From NCBI GenBank assembly GCA_023653785.1, contig JAMKCH010041456.1:1-64000 (forward strand): a DNA stretch of 64,000 bases. The letters run 5' to 3'. The position numbers and the translations under genes are program-made. The stretch comes from Ophioderma brevispina (Eukaryota; Echinodermata; Ophiuroidea; Amphilepidida; Ophiodermatidae). The notes beneath the pieces are model-generated. The model saw nothing but the letters and a program-made list of their open reading frames with translations, had not been told where the DNA came from and did not search any database. Positions 21,600 through 33,546 of this stretch are shown piece by piece. Positions within the stretch are counted from its first letter, which is position 1; the number at the start of each line of letters is the position of its first letter.

Positions 21600-23300
21600 T
21601 TCTTTTTCTTTTCTTCATTTCGAACTATCCACGACCCCTTCCACAAACTGTCCTTATTTTATTTTGGGTCACTATTTGTGGTCCACATTTCCTATTTTTT
21701 ATTTTTATAATTGTTTAAAAACATTTTTTCTTCGTATTTTTTCCTTATTTTTCGTTTTTTAAGTAATTTTCTTTTTGTTTTTTCAGTTTTAATATTCGGT
21801 TTTATTTCGTTCAATTAATTTGTTTACTTTTTTAGTTTTTAAATATTTTGTTTGTCGTATTTGCTTATTTTATTGCTTTTGTTCGTATTCGTATTTTGAA
21901 TTAGTTCTTATGTCTTTTTAAACTTTTAGTTTCCACTTTTTGTTTAAAAAAAAAACGTTTTTCGTATTTATGCGCAAGTTTCATCATTGTTTATTTTATT
22001 ATTGCTGTTTTTTTTTTTAATTAAGTTTTTAATAATACCACGCCACAATCTTCCTGAACAACTCTTGCTTTTCATATTTTATCAACGTGTATTTTGTGTA
22101 TTTAGTTGCATGTTGTTATTATTTTTTTACATTTATTTTGTTTATTACTTTTTGTTATTAGGAGGCCAAGGGAATTGGCTATTTATTTTTTCCCAGTTTT
22201 TTACCCTCCCCCCCTGACTTTTCATTTTTTGCAAAACTGTCATTATTTTGGTTTAAAAGTCCATTTTCGAAAATCTTAAATACAGATCATAACTTTCAGC
22301 TTCTCAGAATATCAGGCATGTCGTTCAGATCATTTTAACATATTTTTGATGCTGAGGGGGTTTACTTAGTGGTTAATAATGAAAATTTTAGATTTCCCTA
22401 CCAATGCTCCTGATCATACTCTGCGATTCATCTTGATATAATGATTTTTTTGAAGGAAATATTACTTAAAAGTATCCAACTGTTATAAAGTCTGATGTTA
22501 GATATATGAATTTAGGTTTAGACACCATCTTATACTAATGACGTAAACATTTATATGAAATCTTGAAAATAATGAATAATGAAATAGTGACCTCCTCCTT
22601 TTTTCGAACAGTCAACCGGAAACTAACAATCCAATTCCATTGGCCTAAACAATTTTTGTTTTTATTTAATCTGCTTATATTATTTTATGTATTTTTAATT
22701 AATTTTAATTTAATATTGTTTTTCTTTTAAATTCTTATTTGTTTCCGTCTTTTCTTTTTTATTTGTCTTTTAGCGTTTTCTATTTTTTCACTCATTGTTC
22801 AATTGTTAATTCTTTTGAATTTTTATTTTGTATTTTATTTATATTTAAATTTGTTTTCTTTTGTTTCCATTGTAATTTTGTTTTATTATTAGTTTATCAA
22901 CTTATCTTTATTTTTTATTATTTTAAAGATTTTTATTTTTATTAGTTCATTTTTATTTTAGTACTTTGTTTATTGGTGTATTTTCATTTAGTTGCATTTG
23001 TTATTATATTTTACATTTATTTTTGTTCATTAACTTTTGTTATGAATTTAATTTGCTTATATTATTTTATGTATTTTTAATTAATTTTAAGTTAATATTG
23101 TTTTTCTTTTAAAATCGTATCTGTCATTTGTCTTTTTTTGTTATTTGTAATTTAGCGTTTTCTTTTTTTCACTTATTGTTCAATTGTTAATTCTTTTGAA
23201 TTTTTTATTTTGTATTTTATATATGTTTAAATTTATTTCTTTTGTTTCCGTTGTAATTTTGTTTCATTATTAATATTATTTTTCATTTTGGCCTACTTAT
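21600..23300. repeat. T-rich low-complexity region with an internal duplication
   Basis: The plus strand is dominated by T and A for 1.7 kb. A segment at about 22665-22895 is repeated at about 23045-23275 (shared TTATATTATTTTATGTATTT and ATTGTTTTTCTTTTAAA blocks), an offset of roughly 380 bp. Phenylalanine-rich frames here are compositional. Confidence 0.8.
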
Positions 23301-23464
23301 TCCCAACTTCGTGATTCAATTTAAGCTGTGTAGGTTGTTAAAAAGAGAAAAAATGGGGAAAAGGGAGAAAAAAAGCAAAACAACGGCACATCTTTCCTGG
23401 TAACAAACAGCTCAAACAAGAACAAAACTAAATAACAACAATGAAAAATCAAACTTCTCTTGAC

Positions 23465-23541
23465 CGATTTCGAACCCAGGACCAACGGGGTGAAAATAAT
23501 GCAAATGTGTGAGTACCTTAAACCGCTGCGCTACATAGGAT
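23465..23541 (-). repeat. tRNA-derived SINE head (degenerate)
   Basis: On the minus strand a box A-like TAGCGCAGCGGTTTA is followed about 40 nt later by a box B-like GGGTTCGAAATC. The region between does not give a clean anticodon arm and there is no 3' acceptor partner, so this is a SINE head or tRNA pseudogene rather than a working tRNA. Confidence 0.6.
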
Positions 23542-23868
23542 CTTGCTATATAATTGTGCAATCTGCTCAATTGGTCACAAGGTGATGGAAGACAACTCGG
23601 GGTCACGATTGACATGACCCAATATGGCGTGTTACGTGGAGGATTCCATTATACAGTGTTTTTAAAAATATTCCTTAAATTTCGCAAGGAAAAATGGAAA
23701 AAAAAACTTCTTCTTGATTAATCTCTGCCGAAAGAAATTAATTTTTAGGTCATCGGGTAATCGCGAGCAACTCCTCATATATTTTCCACCATATTTGGAA
23801 CATCCATTATATACCCATAACATATATCGTGATGTAACGTAGAAATCCCCAATTTGGCTACAGTTTCC

Positions 23869-24166
23869 TACGGCGGTCCGGAAAGTGTGTAGTCTGTGTC
23901 ACAGACTGCGAAAGATATTATATTAGTACTGCGCGAGCGATTAACGTTATCTCCGGAAAACGAAGGGGTTCTATGGAGATTTTTGCATCAGAGGGTCCGT
24001 TACTATGTTTTGTTTTGAATATGTATCGTAATTGGGTCTGAACCTATAGAACCTAGCGAGAAAATTGAACGTTTTTTTTCGGGTACTTCGGTGCTCGCAA
24101 ACACGGAAAAGTAAGGCACACAATCGCTACGGGCCGCATCCCTTAGTACTTACCGGACCGCCGTAA
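23869..24166. mobile_element. hAT-like MITE with TACGGCGGTCCGG ends (copy 1)
   Basis: The inverted ends are TACGGCGGTCCGG (left) and CCGGACCGCCGTAA (right). The flanks CAGTTTCC (23861-23868) and CGGTTTCC (24167-24174) agree at 7 of 8 positions, fitting an 8-bp hAT-type duplication. The same family occurs at 54812-56333, sharing AGTCTGTGTCACAGACTGCG and AACCTATAGAACCTAGCGAG. Confidence 0.85.
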
Positions 24167-24199
24167 CGGTTTCCAAAGCCAAGCTAATAGGTGCGCCCG

Positions 24200-24560
24200 T
24201 CGGCGCCCCTAATAAGTCTTGCACACTTCCGTTGCCGGTGGAATTTTTTACCAAAACTCTGGTCAATGATGGCGTACATTAACACGACCACATAGCAGGA
24301 GAAAAATGAAAATCGGTTGTTCCAATCCAAAATGGCGGTAAAAAAATCGACTTTTACAATACACACCTAATTCTCCCACCAAAAATGAAAAAAAAAAAAA
24401 AAAAAACACTTTCCTGAATGACTTTTTCCATAAAATTTGGCCCATAATAGGAGAACATAAAAACATTTACATTGCTGAAATAAAAATTGAAAAAAGTTAC
24501 TCCAGTGCGAATTAAGGGGCAAAATAAATTTTGAATAGTGCCTCCAAAATGCTTAACGAT
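24200..24560. repeat. Dispersed repeat, copy B of the family at 10470-10865
   Basis: Collinear with 10470-10865 as described there. It contains an A-run (about 24389-24407) where the other copy has ordinary sequence. It starts only about 30 bp after the hAT-like copy. Confidence 0.7.
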
Positions 24561-24906
24561 GCAACAAACAAGCAACAAGAAGACATACTTACACAAGCAA
24601 AACAATCCCACGAACAGAAGGAACGAAAGGGGGAACAACACACACGCGCGCGCGCAATCGTATTCCTGACTTGAAAACGTTGGTATTAACCAACGTAATA
24701 ATCAGAAAACGTTAAAGAGCGTCTTCGCCAATGTCCCACTTAATTATATTTATTATCATAACAACGCCATGGCCTATTTGTTTTCCACCAAAATATTCGC
24801 AACTGGTATTTAGGCAATTACTTAAAATTTTGAGCAATAATAACTTACCGTTAAGAAATGGCGCACGAAAAAAAAAAATTTGGGTCCACGCGGATCCTCC
24901 CCCGTA

Positions 24907-25262
24907 CACTTAAAGGCTGACTCAGAGATTTCCCGAGGAGGGCGTCCTCGTGTTTTGTTTTTGTTTTTGCATATACATAATGCTTGTCCATACACTAATC
25001 ACTGTATGAAATAAATAAGCTCAAATCGAAGTCCTTCATATAGAAATTCACCACTTTGTTATAAAATTCCGGATCCGGAATTTTTGTTATACACAGTATC
25101 CTATGGGACTGTTATACTGCACATAAATGTGTACTGCAATCTGATTCATCTCTAACTTTAGAATTGAGCATTTTAGGTAACTATCTTTAGTTCTAGTTGA
25201 CTATTTTCAATTACTACTAAAAACAATTATTATTTCGAAATCTCCGAGTCAGCCTTTAAGTG
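24907..25262. mobile_element. MITE with CACTTAAAGGCTGACTC ends
   Basis: CACTTAAAGGCTGACTCAGA at the left pairs with the right end CCGAGTCAGCCTTTAAGTG. TTAA lies within both termini, which could be a piggyBac-type target, but the flanking bases are also complementary so this is not settled. The right end sits exactly at the start of the endonuclease remnant. Confidence 0.75.
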
Positions 25263-25860
25263 TTGAGGTATGCCAGGTTTCAAACATGGTGGTATACTCT
25301 TTAAATACTTTAGCAGATTCCTTGGAAAGGCCTGGACTATATTCTGTCTTCCAGCCTCTTGGTATGAATCTACGGGCAGTCTTGTTCATAGTCGTATATA
25401 TGGGTTTTGGAGCAATTCTCTTCACGTTCTGATCGAGGTCGTCTGTTGTGTGGTCTTAATGCAGCGTTGACTTAGATACCGATCAGTCGATGTTGAGTTA
25501 GTGGAACAGAATCTAGAGCAATCTTGCCTCACAGGCTAGACATGTTTTGCTAACAATATGTAGATCAGTGTTGTAACCTCTTTTCAAACGGGCACTCTAA
25601 AATGATTGAGGCAGTTTTGAATCGTGAAGAGACGTAAATGTTGACTGTTGACGGTATGTTGAAAGTATTCTTTGACAGCTTGTCAGTGTTATTGGTTTCA
25701 TTGTAGCCCCATTGTGTACTATGGCTGCTGAAATCGCCAATGAAGAAATGAGGTTTGGTGGTATTACCGAGATTGAAATTAGGTTGCTTGAATTCTACTA
25801 ATGGAGGTTTCGATATCGTTGACAGCAGACATTGAGGTTGTTTCTACAACAATTTGACAC
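25263..25860 (-). pseudogene. Jockey-like LINE apurinic-type endonuclease, broken
   Basis: Minus-strand translation gives FIGDFSSHSTQWGYNETN (plus positions about 25692-25745), the catalytic GDFN-type block of APE endonucleases of this family. Further pieces follow: LDSVPLTQHRLIGI and RRFIPRGWKTEYSPGLSKES, the latter being the linker before the RT. Stops and frameshifts separate them. The continuation expected next (VTPNQVAQQLL) is found at about 21040, so a 4-kb block of other repeats appears to have been inserted between them. Confidence 0.8.
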
Positions 25861-25909
25861 CAATTTTGTCAAGATTGAAGCATTTTGAAAATTTGGGCCC
25901 CTGTACAAT

Positions 25910-26224
25910 AGAAGCGGCTAGGGGCCGACCAGGTAACCTCGTCAATCAAGAAGATTATGGTATGTGATGTGCGCTTTATTCCGTTAACGTTTTATTTAAG
26001 TATTACAAAAAAACGATTTTCTAGCTGTCGGCTCGAGTTTTGTGGCGTGCGTCTATAGGCGTTCGTCTTGTAATTAAGAGGTCATGGGTTCGATTCCCAC
26101 TGCGGACGTGTAATTTTAATCTATTATTTTGGGACTTAGAGATTGCAATGGAAACTTCAGAGTTGGTTAAACTGCGATTTACACGGTAAGTATAGGGTTA
26201 CCTGGTCGGCCCCTAGCCGCTTGT
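25910..26224. mobile_element. MITE carrying a tRNA-like core, 9-bp target duplication
   Basis: The inverted ends AAGCGGCTAGGGGCCGACC and complement, extending through AGGTAACC, bound a 315-bp element. The direct repeat CTGTACAAT flanks it exactly at 25901-25909 and 26225-26233. The centre (about 26035-26110) has a tRNA-like segment with TAGGCGTTCGTCTTGTAATT, GAGGTCATGGGTTCGATTCC and CACTGCGGACG, i.e. an intact box B and T arm. The 5' acceptor strand is absent. Confidence 0.85.
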
Positions 26225-26601
26225 CTGTACAATGACCAATCAAAAGTTCAATGACCTTTATTGCATTTTCACCCATATCTCTGTAACTGAACATCACAGA
26301 TATGCCAAACTATATATTTTCTGACTCTATATGATGAGACGAATCATTTGAGATACTTTTCAACTAAAATTGAACCACTTTGTACGATTAATGCCTCTTA
26401 ATCCAAGATGGCCGCCAAACGGCCCTGTGGGTACAATATTTGATTTTGGGTAACATCAAAATTCTTTAAGTAATTTCGTAGAGATTCCTAAAAATGTTAG
26501 AATTTAGTTTTCAAAGTGGGTGCATATGAACCCATATAATCTGCTAGACTATGGTTGCTTGATGCTTTATACTAATTAGATCTATGTATTGATCACTATA
26601 A

Positions 26602-27060
26602 ATGGGAGAGCGTGGTCTAGTGGTTAGGGTGCTTGCCTATGGCGCAAATATACCAAAACAAAATCCCGGATTCGAATCCCTGTGGGACCACTTGCTGGGA
26701 TTCACTCTGGTGGCTCAATTCTGGATTTAATCTGTATACGAGCTATGATTAAATACAGAATAATGCTCTCCTCCATGGTTCAAATTGGAATTGGGCAAAT
26801 GACTCATGAAAGCATCCCGTCCTTCGGAGGGGACGTTAAGCCGTCGGTCCCGTGATACAGAGAGTCCAACTGTACATGTACATCGCAGTCAGTGTCGATA
26901 AGAGTAGGGTGTAAAACCCCTGACTGTTCCCAATCCTCCCCCATTTTGCAAAAAACGCAGGGCCATGTCTAGGAGCGTCCGTATCATAGTACACCGGCCC
27001 CGGATCAACTTACACAGTTGAACAAATCCTGACACCACCACAAGCCATTACTAAGACTTG
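26602..27060 (+). mobile_element. tRNA-derived SINE with a conserved core domain
   Basis: The tRNA-related head has box A at 26611-26626 (GTGGTCTAGTGGTTAG) and box B at 26668-26680 (GGATTCGAATCCC). The body contains CTTCGGAGGGGACGTTAAGC (26822-26841) then CGTCGGTCCCG and GTCGATAAGAGTAGGG, a type of core shared by SINEs across many animals; I think of the Nin-DC class but have not verified it. Transcription would be by RNA polymerase III. The 3' end is set only approximately. Confidence 0.85.
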
Positions 27061-28935
27061 TGGACAGACGAACGAACGATCACTAGAAATCCTTATTTGG
27101 CATCTCGGCTGACATTTTCTAATTCAAGATGGCAGCCAATTATAATATATATCTGTATTATATGTAGCTACATCAATTAAATATTATTCATAAATGTGTC
27201 AATTTTAAGATATGGGATAAGTAACTTGACCCATTTGACATCCTTATTCATGGCATTTTTGTTTCGTTAACATGCCAACATGTTACGATGGTGACCAATT
27301 AATGACGTCTTTTTCCCTTCTTTAAACCTATATAATTACGATACTCTGTATTTTATAGTATAGCATCCAAATTATGATTAAAGTTTACATAAAGTATGTG
27401 TGTCTTTGTTTATTTGAATTACAAACTTGTTATCTGGTATTTTTGTTTTGACAATATATGCTTAAAATCAAATGACGGCAATCTATTATAAATTAGGACA
27501 ATCTGCCGGGACAATTGGTAGGTTTCAAGACTTAAAAGGAAAGTCATATTGGTGCCATCTTATTGATAAGCACTATTAACAACTTGACATTTCCGATGTT
27601 AGTTACCTACTAGGTATAGAGCGCAGAATTATGCCATGATCACAGATACTTGATGAGTTTATGGTCAATTGAATGATTGCGGGGCAATCTCTGTGGCCAT
27701 ATGTCATTGTGGTAATGTTGTGATCAAATCCCATCAAAAACCCGCTCAATAGATTCCTCGCATTTTAAACCTGGATATAGAGCCATAAAATTATGCCATT
27801 TGAATGAATTTGAGAGTAGTGGCAAACATATTGGATTCTAGAAAAATGCCACTCCACGACATTTTGCACACCCTCACAGAAATTTGATTTTGGGTCCTCA
27901 TAAACTAAAAAAATCGATCGATAGACAAAGTCGGTACTCCTGGGGCCACAGTATTCCTGACTATTAGAAAAGAACTGCACTGGCTTCTTGTCATGAAATG
28001 GTTTGAATTTGATTTGGTGGAAGTTTCGCCAGTAGCGTAAGTGCATTATGCGTTTCTTTTAGTGAAATTATAACTCAAATTAAAATTCTAACGTCTTTCC
28101 GAGGTCAATTTGAGAATGTATAAAACAACCAAAATGATACAATTTAGACAAACATGTCTTTTTCGTCTTTGTTTTTTTTTTTCCCCCTTTTCCAATTTGT
28201 AATATCACCAACTAGGTGATTTTTTTGATGAAAATAGAAAATAATGAATTGGGTCTATGCATGTGATGTACCAAAACTCATAAAAGAGGTCGATAGCAAG
28301 CCGGTGTTGGTTACTTACCCTTGTAACCAGGGGACCGCTGCTAGGCAATTTCCTGGGACTCGCACACATGGGACTTTAGCAGTAAAGTTTCGATACTTGA
28401 GGTATGCTTCCAAACACACTTCTGTGGGCGGACCAACCAATATAGGTTACAGTTTCATTGAAAAAAAAAAAACGGCATCGAGGCGAGGACATTATGGCTT
28501 GAAATCTAGAGCAGGCTCCGGTCAGAATTGCCATGTTTCGCTGCTTTAAGCAATGGTTCAAATTCACGGCGCTTCTAAAACAAGGGAACCGCTGAAAGCG
28601 AATCTGAGCTAGAGTAGCCCAAAGTCAGGGTTAATTAAACAAAGCCAACAAACCATTTTGACGATGGATAAGTAATTGTAAAACCGAAAATATATAAGTT
28701 CAAGAAAAATTATAGGATCTACATCATGGTCCATTATGTTCCATGTCACAAACAGTTATAATAGTGCTGACACAATCGGTATGGGACTTTTGAGGAATTT
28801 GTCATCCATTGAAAAGTTTATTTTCTAGATAAGGCCAAACTACTGGACCCCTCATTCGTGAAAAATACTTAAAATGCTTCGCCAACTTAAAGGTCCCAGG
28901 AAATACAAATAGAATTGATGTGGTTTTTTTCAAGT
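27061..28935. other. Intron sequence, nothing recognised
   Basis: No coding similarity found. It includes short open frames on both strands without motifs and an A-run at 28460-28472. Confidence 0.4.
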
Positions 28936-29080
28936 CTACAACGAGGGACAGGAAGCATTCAATATTTGGGTTGGTAATGACATAATTTGTGGTACCATTG
29001 GTTTATCAGGGAGTCGATTGAAAGCAGATTTGTCTTGTGTACGTCTCGGAGGCTGAATGCGAAATTTAGTTTGGAGATGA
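28936..29080 (-). pseudogene. Inverted LINE fragment (endonuclease end and linker)
   Basis: The minus-strand frame RIQPPRRTQDKSAFNRL and its surroundings match the plus-strand segment at about 29402-29465 (PPRRPQAKSAFKRL), the linker after the endonuclease of the neighbouring LINE. This is therefore a second, inverted copy of that region. It meets the plus-strand LINE at a perfect palindrome (29076-29092). Confidence 0.7.
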
Positions 29081-29660
29081 TGAGTCATCATCTTAGGTGA
29101 CTTCAATGCCAGAGTTGGCAGGACCATCATTCATGGAAGGGCACACTTGGTGTACACGGCATTGGAAAGTGCAATAGCTACGACCTGTTACTCCTCCGCA
29201 CTTGTGCTGAGCATGACCTTCTTATCACCAAAAACATCTTTCAACTACCTACTCGCAAGAAGACCACATGGATGTACCCCCAGATCTGGTCATAGGCATC
29301 TGATTGACTACATAATTGTCAGTAAAGACCAAAAAGATGTCCAAGTAACCAAAGCCATGTATGCCCCTTGTTGGACGGACCATCGTCTCCAAAAAAAAAA
29401 AAAAATCGCATCTAGCCTCCGAGACGTCCACAAGCCAAATCTGCTTTCAAACGACTTCCATTTCCGGACTTGAAGATAAATGTTTTCGTCAATATTTTTC
29501 TGATGCCCTTGACAAACATCTTGAGGACCCTCCACCCGATTCTGGAAATATCGAAGATTTTTGGACATCATTCAGACACGAGACATATGCAAACAATCAC
29601 AAGAAATACTCGGCTATACTACCCGCAAACACCAAGACTGGTTTGACGAAAATGACAACA

Positions 29661-30043
29661 CAGGGTACGGCCCGGATCACTTATTGAATATCCGCCATTT
29701 TGGATTTTGACCATTTTTTCTACATTTTGGAGTCTTAAAGTAATCATTATCCAATTATTGTTCATATAAACATTTCAATGGCTTGTCTTCCGCTTATTTT
29801 TCTTCGGATGACTATTTTTGTAACAACCTGAAAAACAATACGCTTGACGGCCGCCATCTTGGATTTTCAGCCAAATTTTCATTATTTTGCTATTTTCGTT
29901 GCATTTGTTGAATTTCATCTTCCGATTTTAAGCCCAGAAGTAATTTTATGACAATTATTCTTCCTCGAATAAAAGTTAAATGGTTGTCTTCGACTCATCA
30001 TTTCTTGAATAAATGATCGAGCCGTCTATGTACATGAAACAAA
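29661..30043. mobile_element. Nonautonomous element nested in the LINE linker (copy A)
   Basis: It separates the linker codons for DENDN from KEIQALLDEK, which are adjacent in intact family members. It matches 48126-48573 throughout: CAGGGT...CGG, GGCTTGTCTTCC, TGATGACTATTTTTGTAA-like, GGCCGCCATCTTGGATTT and GAGCCGTCTATGTA. Its right end lacks the terminal CCCTGTGG present in copy B. Confidence 0.8.
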
Positions 30044-31104
30044 GAGATCCAAGCTCTCTTAGATGAGAAGCATCGTCGTCACATGGAATATCTATATGAC
30101 TCCAAATCCTCAACGAAGAAAGCAGCTTTTTGCGATGTTCGCAGACAGGTCCAGTCGAGGCTTAGGAAAAAGAAAGACACCTGGTTGAAGAACACAAGTA
30201 AAGAAATCCAAACATATGCTGATGCCAAAAATGCCAAGAAGTTCTACAATGCAATCAAAGCAGTTTATGGACCACAGGTATCAGTTACATCGCAAATCTT
30301 AAGTCCAGATGGAAGCACACTCCTCACAGAAAAAGAGGAAATTCTTGACACATGGGCAGAGCACTTCAAAATCGTGCTTAATCGATCACCATTATAAATG
30401 TGGAAGCCATTGACCAGTTTCCCCCGGTGGAAGTAAACACTTCTCTCTCTGATCCACCTATATACCTTGGATGATACTGCAGAGGCCATCAGTCAGATAT
30501 CAAATGGCAAGGCTCCAAGACCAGATGTTATACCAGCTGAAATATACAAAGCAGGAGGTCATCTTAGTTGAGAAACTCAACAACCTTTTCAAGTCTATGT
30601 GGGAACAAGAGTCAGTGCCTCAGGAATTTAAAAACGCTTCCATAATCCATCTGTATAAGAGGAAAGGAAACGGGCAGTCGTGTGATAATCACAGAGGCAT
30701 ATCTCTGCTGTCGATTGCTGGCAAAATCCTTGGAAGAATTATCCTGAATCGTCTCATCTGTCACCTTGAGCAAGAAGGTCTTCTACCTGAGAGTCAGTGC
30801 GGCTTTAGAAAAAAATCGTAATACCACCGATATGGTTTTTGCTGCTCGTCAACTTCAAGAGAAATGCCAAGAGCAAATTTTAGAATTTTATCTCACCTTT
30901 GTCGATCTAACAAAGGCATTTGATTCAGTCCGCCGTGAGGGGTTGTGGAAAATGATGTCCAAATTCGGTTGCCCATGAACTCATCCCCATGGTACGCCAA
31001 TTTCATGATGGCATGATGGCAAGTGTACAAGATCAAAACGCATCATCTGCCAGCTTCCCAGTCACAAATGGCGTCAAACAAAATTGTGCTTTGGCACCCC
31101 AAGC

Positions 31105-32278
31105 TAAAAAAACTTCCGTTAGTGCCCGGGGGGGGGGGGGGTCCCTAGAGACCCAACCCAGATAACCACTTTCCCATGGGAGTTTGATCATGACACTAAC
31201 ACAAGTAAATGGGGATCACGTAAGAATCACATACAATAAAAATGAAATTCCGAACTTTGACCTATGACCTATGGCCAATTGAAATTGTCACTCTCCGAAA
31301 ATGTGGTTCGCACATTTCCATCCTCAGCAACTCCAAAATAATTCATTATATCTACTCTAGAATAACCAATTAAAATATTTATTGCAAAATATAGCCAAAT
31401 TTATACCATCTTGTATTTTTCTCAGAAACTTCAAATTTACCTTGGTCTTTCCCATAGACTTACACAGTTAAGAGCACGGTAATGACAAAATTAAAATTGA
31501 TGCTATCAGCAAATTAAAGGTTATTTGATTTTCAGTATTATTAATTATTAATTAATTGCATCCTAAGCATCTAAGCAAAAAAAAAAAGCAATTGCATCTA
31601 AGCAAATAAATCACAAGATGTAATTACTTTAATTTTTAATTAGCAAAATATCTTGATTTTTTCACTTCCGTTAGTTCGGGGGGGGGGGGGGGGAAAAAAA
31701 AAAAAAAAAAAAAACATTTCCATCCTCAGCAACTCCAAAATAATTCATTATATCTACTCTAGAATAACCAATTAAAATATTTATTGCAAAATATAGCCAA
31801 ATTTATACCATCTTGTATTTTTCTCAGAAACTTCAAATTCACCTTGGTCTTTCCCATAGACTTACACAGTTAAGAGCACGGTAATGACAAAATTAAAATT
31901 GATGCTATCAGCAAATTAAAGGTTATTTGATTTTCAGTATTATTAATTATTAATTAATTGCATCCTAAGCATCTAAGCAAAAAAAAAAAGCAATTGCATC
32001 TAAGCAAATAAATCACAAGATGTAATTACTTTAATTTTTAATTAGCAAAATATCTTGATTTTTTCACTTCCGTTAGTTCGGGGGGGGGGGGGTCCTAGGG
32101 ACCTAACCTAATTATTCTAATGAAGCCGTGGCGGATTTAATTTTTTTTGTATCAGGAGAAGCGTATTCATAAGTCAGACAATTAGCAAAAAAATCCTTGG
32201 AAAATTGATTGCGTAACCGAGAAATCGCAAAAAATCAAATGTTGGGTATTATGGACCCCCCCCCCCTTGGGCACTTAA
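31105..32278. mobile_element. Insertion between RT motifs B and C, with an internal tandem duplication
   Basis: It splits the RT between ALAP (ending about 31100) and the LFSMMFSAML block (from about 32282). The ends are weak inverted repeats: GTTAGTGCCCGGGGGGG with GTCC on the left, and GGACCCCCCCCCCCTTGGGC then AC on the right. Inside, 31313-31693 is repeated almost identically at 31715-32092, separated by a G-run and a 21-base A-run. Confidence 0.75.
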
Positions 32279-33436
32279 GTGTTAAGCATGATGTTCTCAG
32301 CAATGCTTCAGCATACCCTCACAAATGACTCCAATGGCATCAAATACAACTATATAGATTTGATGGTGGCTTGTTCAACCTGAGGCAACTGAAGGCCAAA
32401 ACCAATATTCAAGAAGGAACAGTCTGTGAGCTACTCTTTGCCGATGACAGTGCTCTTGCTGCTGGCTCAGAAGACAATATGCAACACCCTATAAATCTGT
32501 TCTCCTCTGCCTGTGACAAGTTCGGCCTGACCATCAGTTTAAAAAAATGAATTATGTACCAACCAGCTCCTGGTAAGCCCTATGCTGAACCGACCATCAC
32601 TGTCAATAATGAAAAACTTCCCGCTGCAGACAACTTCACCTACTTTGGGAGTACCCTATCCCGTTCCGTCAACATCGATTCAGAAGTTAACAACTGAATC
32701 GCTAAAGCCAGTGCTGCCTTTGTCGCCTTCGTGGCAGGGTATGGGAAAGAGACTGCATTACCCTTGACACCAAGCTGAAAGTGTACCAAGCCATTGTTAT
32801 GCCAACTTCACTTTATGTCTGCGAAACTTGGACTGTATACCAACGACATGCCAGATCTCTGAACCGTTCCATCTAAACTGCTTGAGGAAGATTCTCAGGA
32901 TTAGGTGGCAAGACAAGATTCCGGACACAGAAGTTCTCACTCGCTCCAACATGATGAGTATCAATACCTGCTGATGAAATATCAACTCCAATGGTTCGGT
33001 CATATGGTCAGAATGGAGGATTCTCGTATTCCAAAACAGATCTTCTTTAGCGAACTCAGTCTGGAGACGGAACACGATACGTGGTGATCCTAGAAGGATA
33101 CGTATAAAGACACTTTGAAATCTTCTCTTAGTGCTTTGATGTTGATCCAGAGAACTGGGAAATGCAGGCTCAGGAACGTGACTCATGGCGTGCAACCATT
33201 ACCAATAGTGCAGAAACCTATGAGGCTAAACGCACCCGCCGACAGCAAAGAAGTCTAGAACTATAGTAGAACTGCCAGTAGCACAACATCAACTGCTAAC
33301 TTCTCATCCAGTGTTATCTGTTCAGTATGTCATCGATCTTTCGGTGCCAAATTGGTCTTTTTAAAGTCACATTCGTACTCACACTTCAGTCGCATCTTAT
33401 TGTTGTCATGGTCATCATCTTTTAAGATGGACGAAC

Positions 33437-33546
33437 TATATATATATATATATATATATATATCTATATATATATTATATCTATATATATATATATATAT
33501 AGATATATATATATATATATAGATATATATATATATATATATATAT
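33437..33546. repeat. TA microsatellite at the LINE 3' end
   Basis: An imperfect (TA)n run directly following the LINE 3' terminus; such simple repeats are common at the 3' ends of this LINE type. The minus-strand isoleucine-tyrosine frame over it is an artefact. Confidence 0.95.

Larger units (their letters stand above)
29085..33440 (+). pseudogene. Non-LTR retrotransposon (endonuclease plus RT), 5'-truncated and interrupted
   Basis: Coding pieces lie in order. Endonuclease: ILGDFNARVG at about 29091-29120, then HLIDYIIVSKDQKD and CWTDHRL near 29300-29390. Linker and RT entry: EIQALLDEKHRRHMEYLY near 30045-30085 and DNHRGISLLSIAGKI near 30685. RT motif A FVDLTKAFDSV is at 30898-30930, motif B NGVKQNCALAP at 31066-31100 and motif C LFADDSAL at about 32433-32456. 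The C terminus has NCLRKILRIRWQDKIPDTE near 32876-32935. This is the type often annotated as craniofacial development protein 2-like. Frameshifts and two insertions (29661-30043 and 31105-32278) kill it. The 3' end runs ATGGACGAAC into a TA microsatellite. Confidence 0.9.

Noticed and set aside
23465..23541. Functional tRNA gene
   Set aside because: Boxes A and B are present but the anticodon arm and acceptor stem do not pair. The same applies to 26035-26110, 40492-40566 and 52531-52606.
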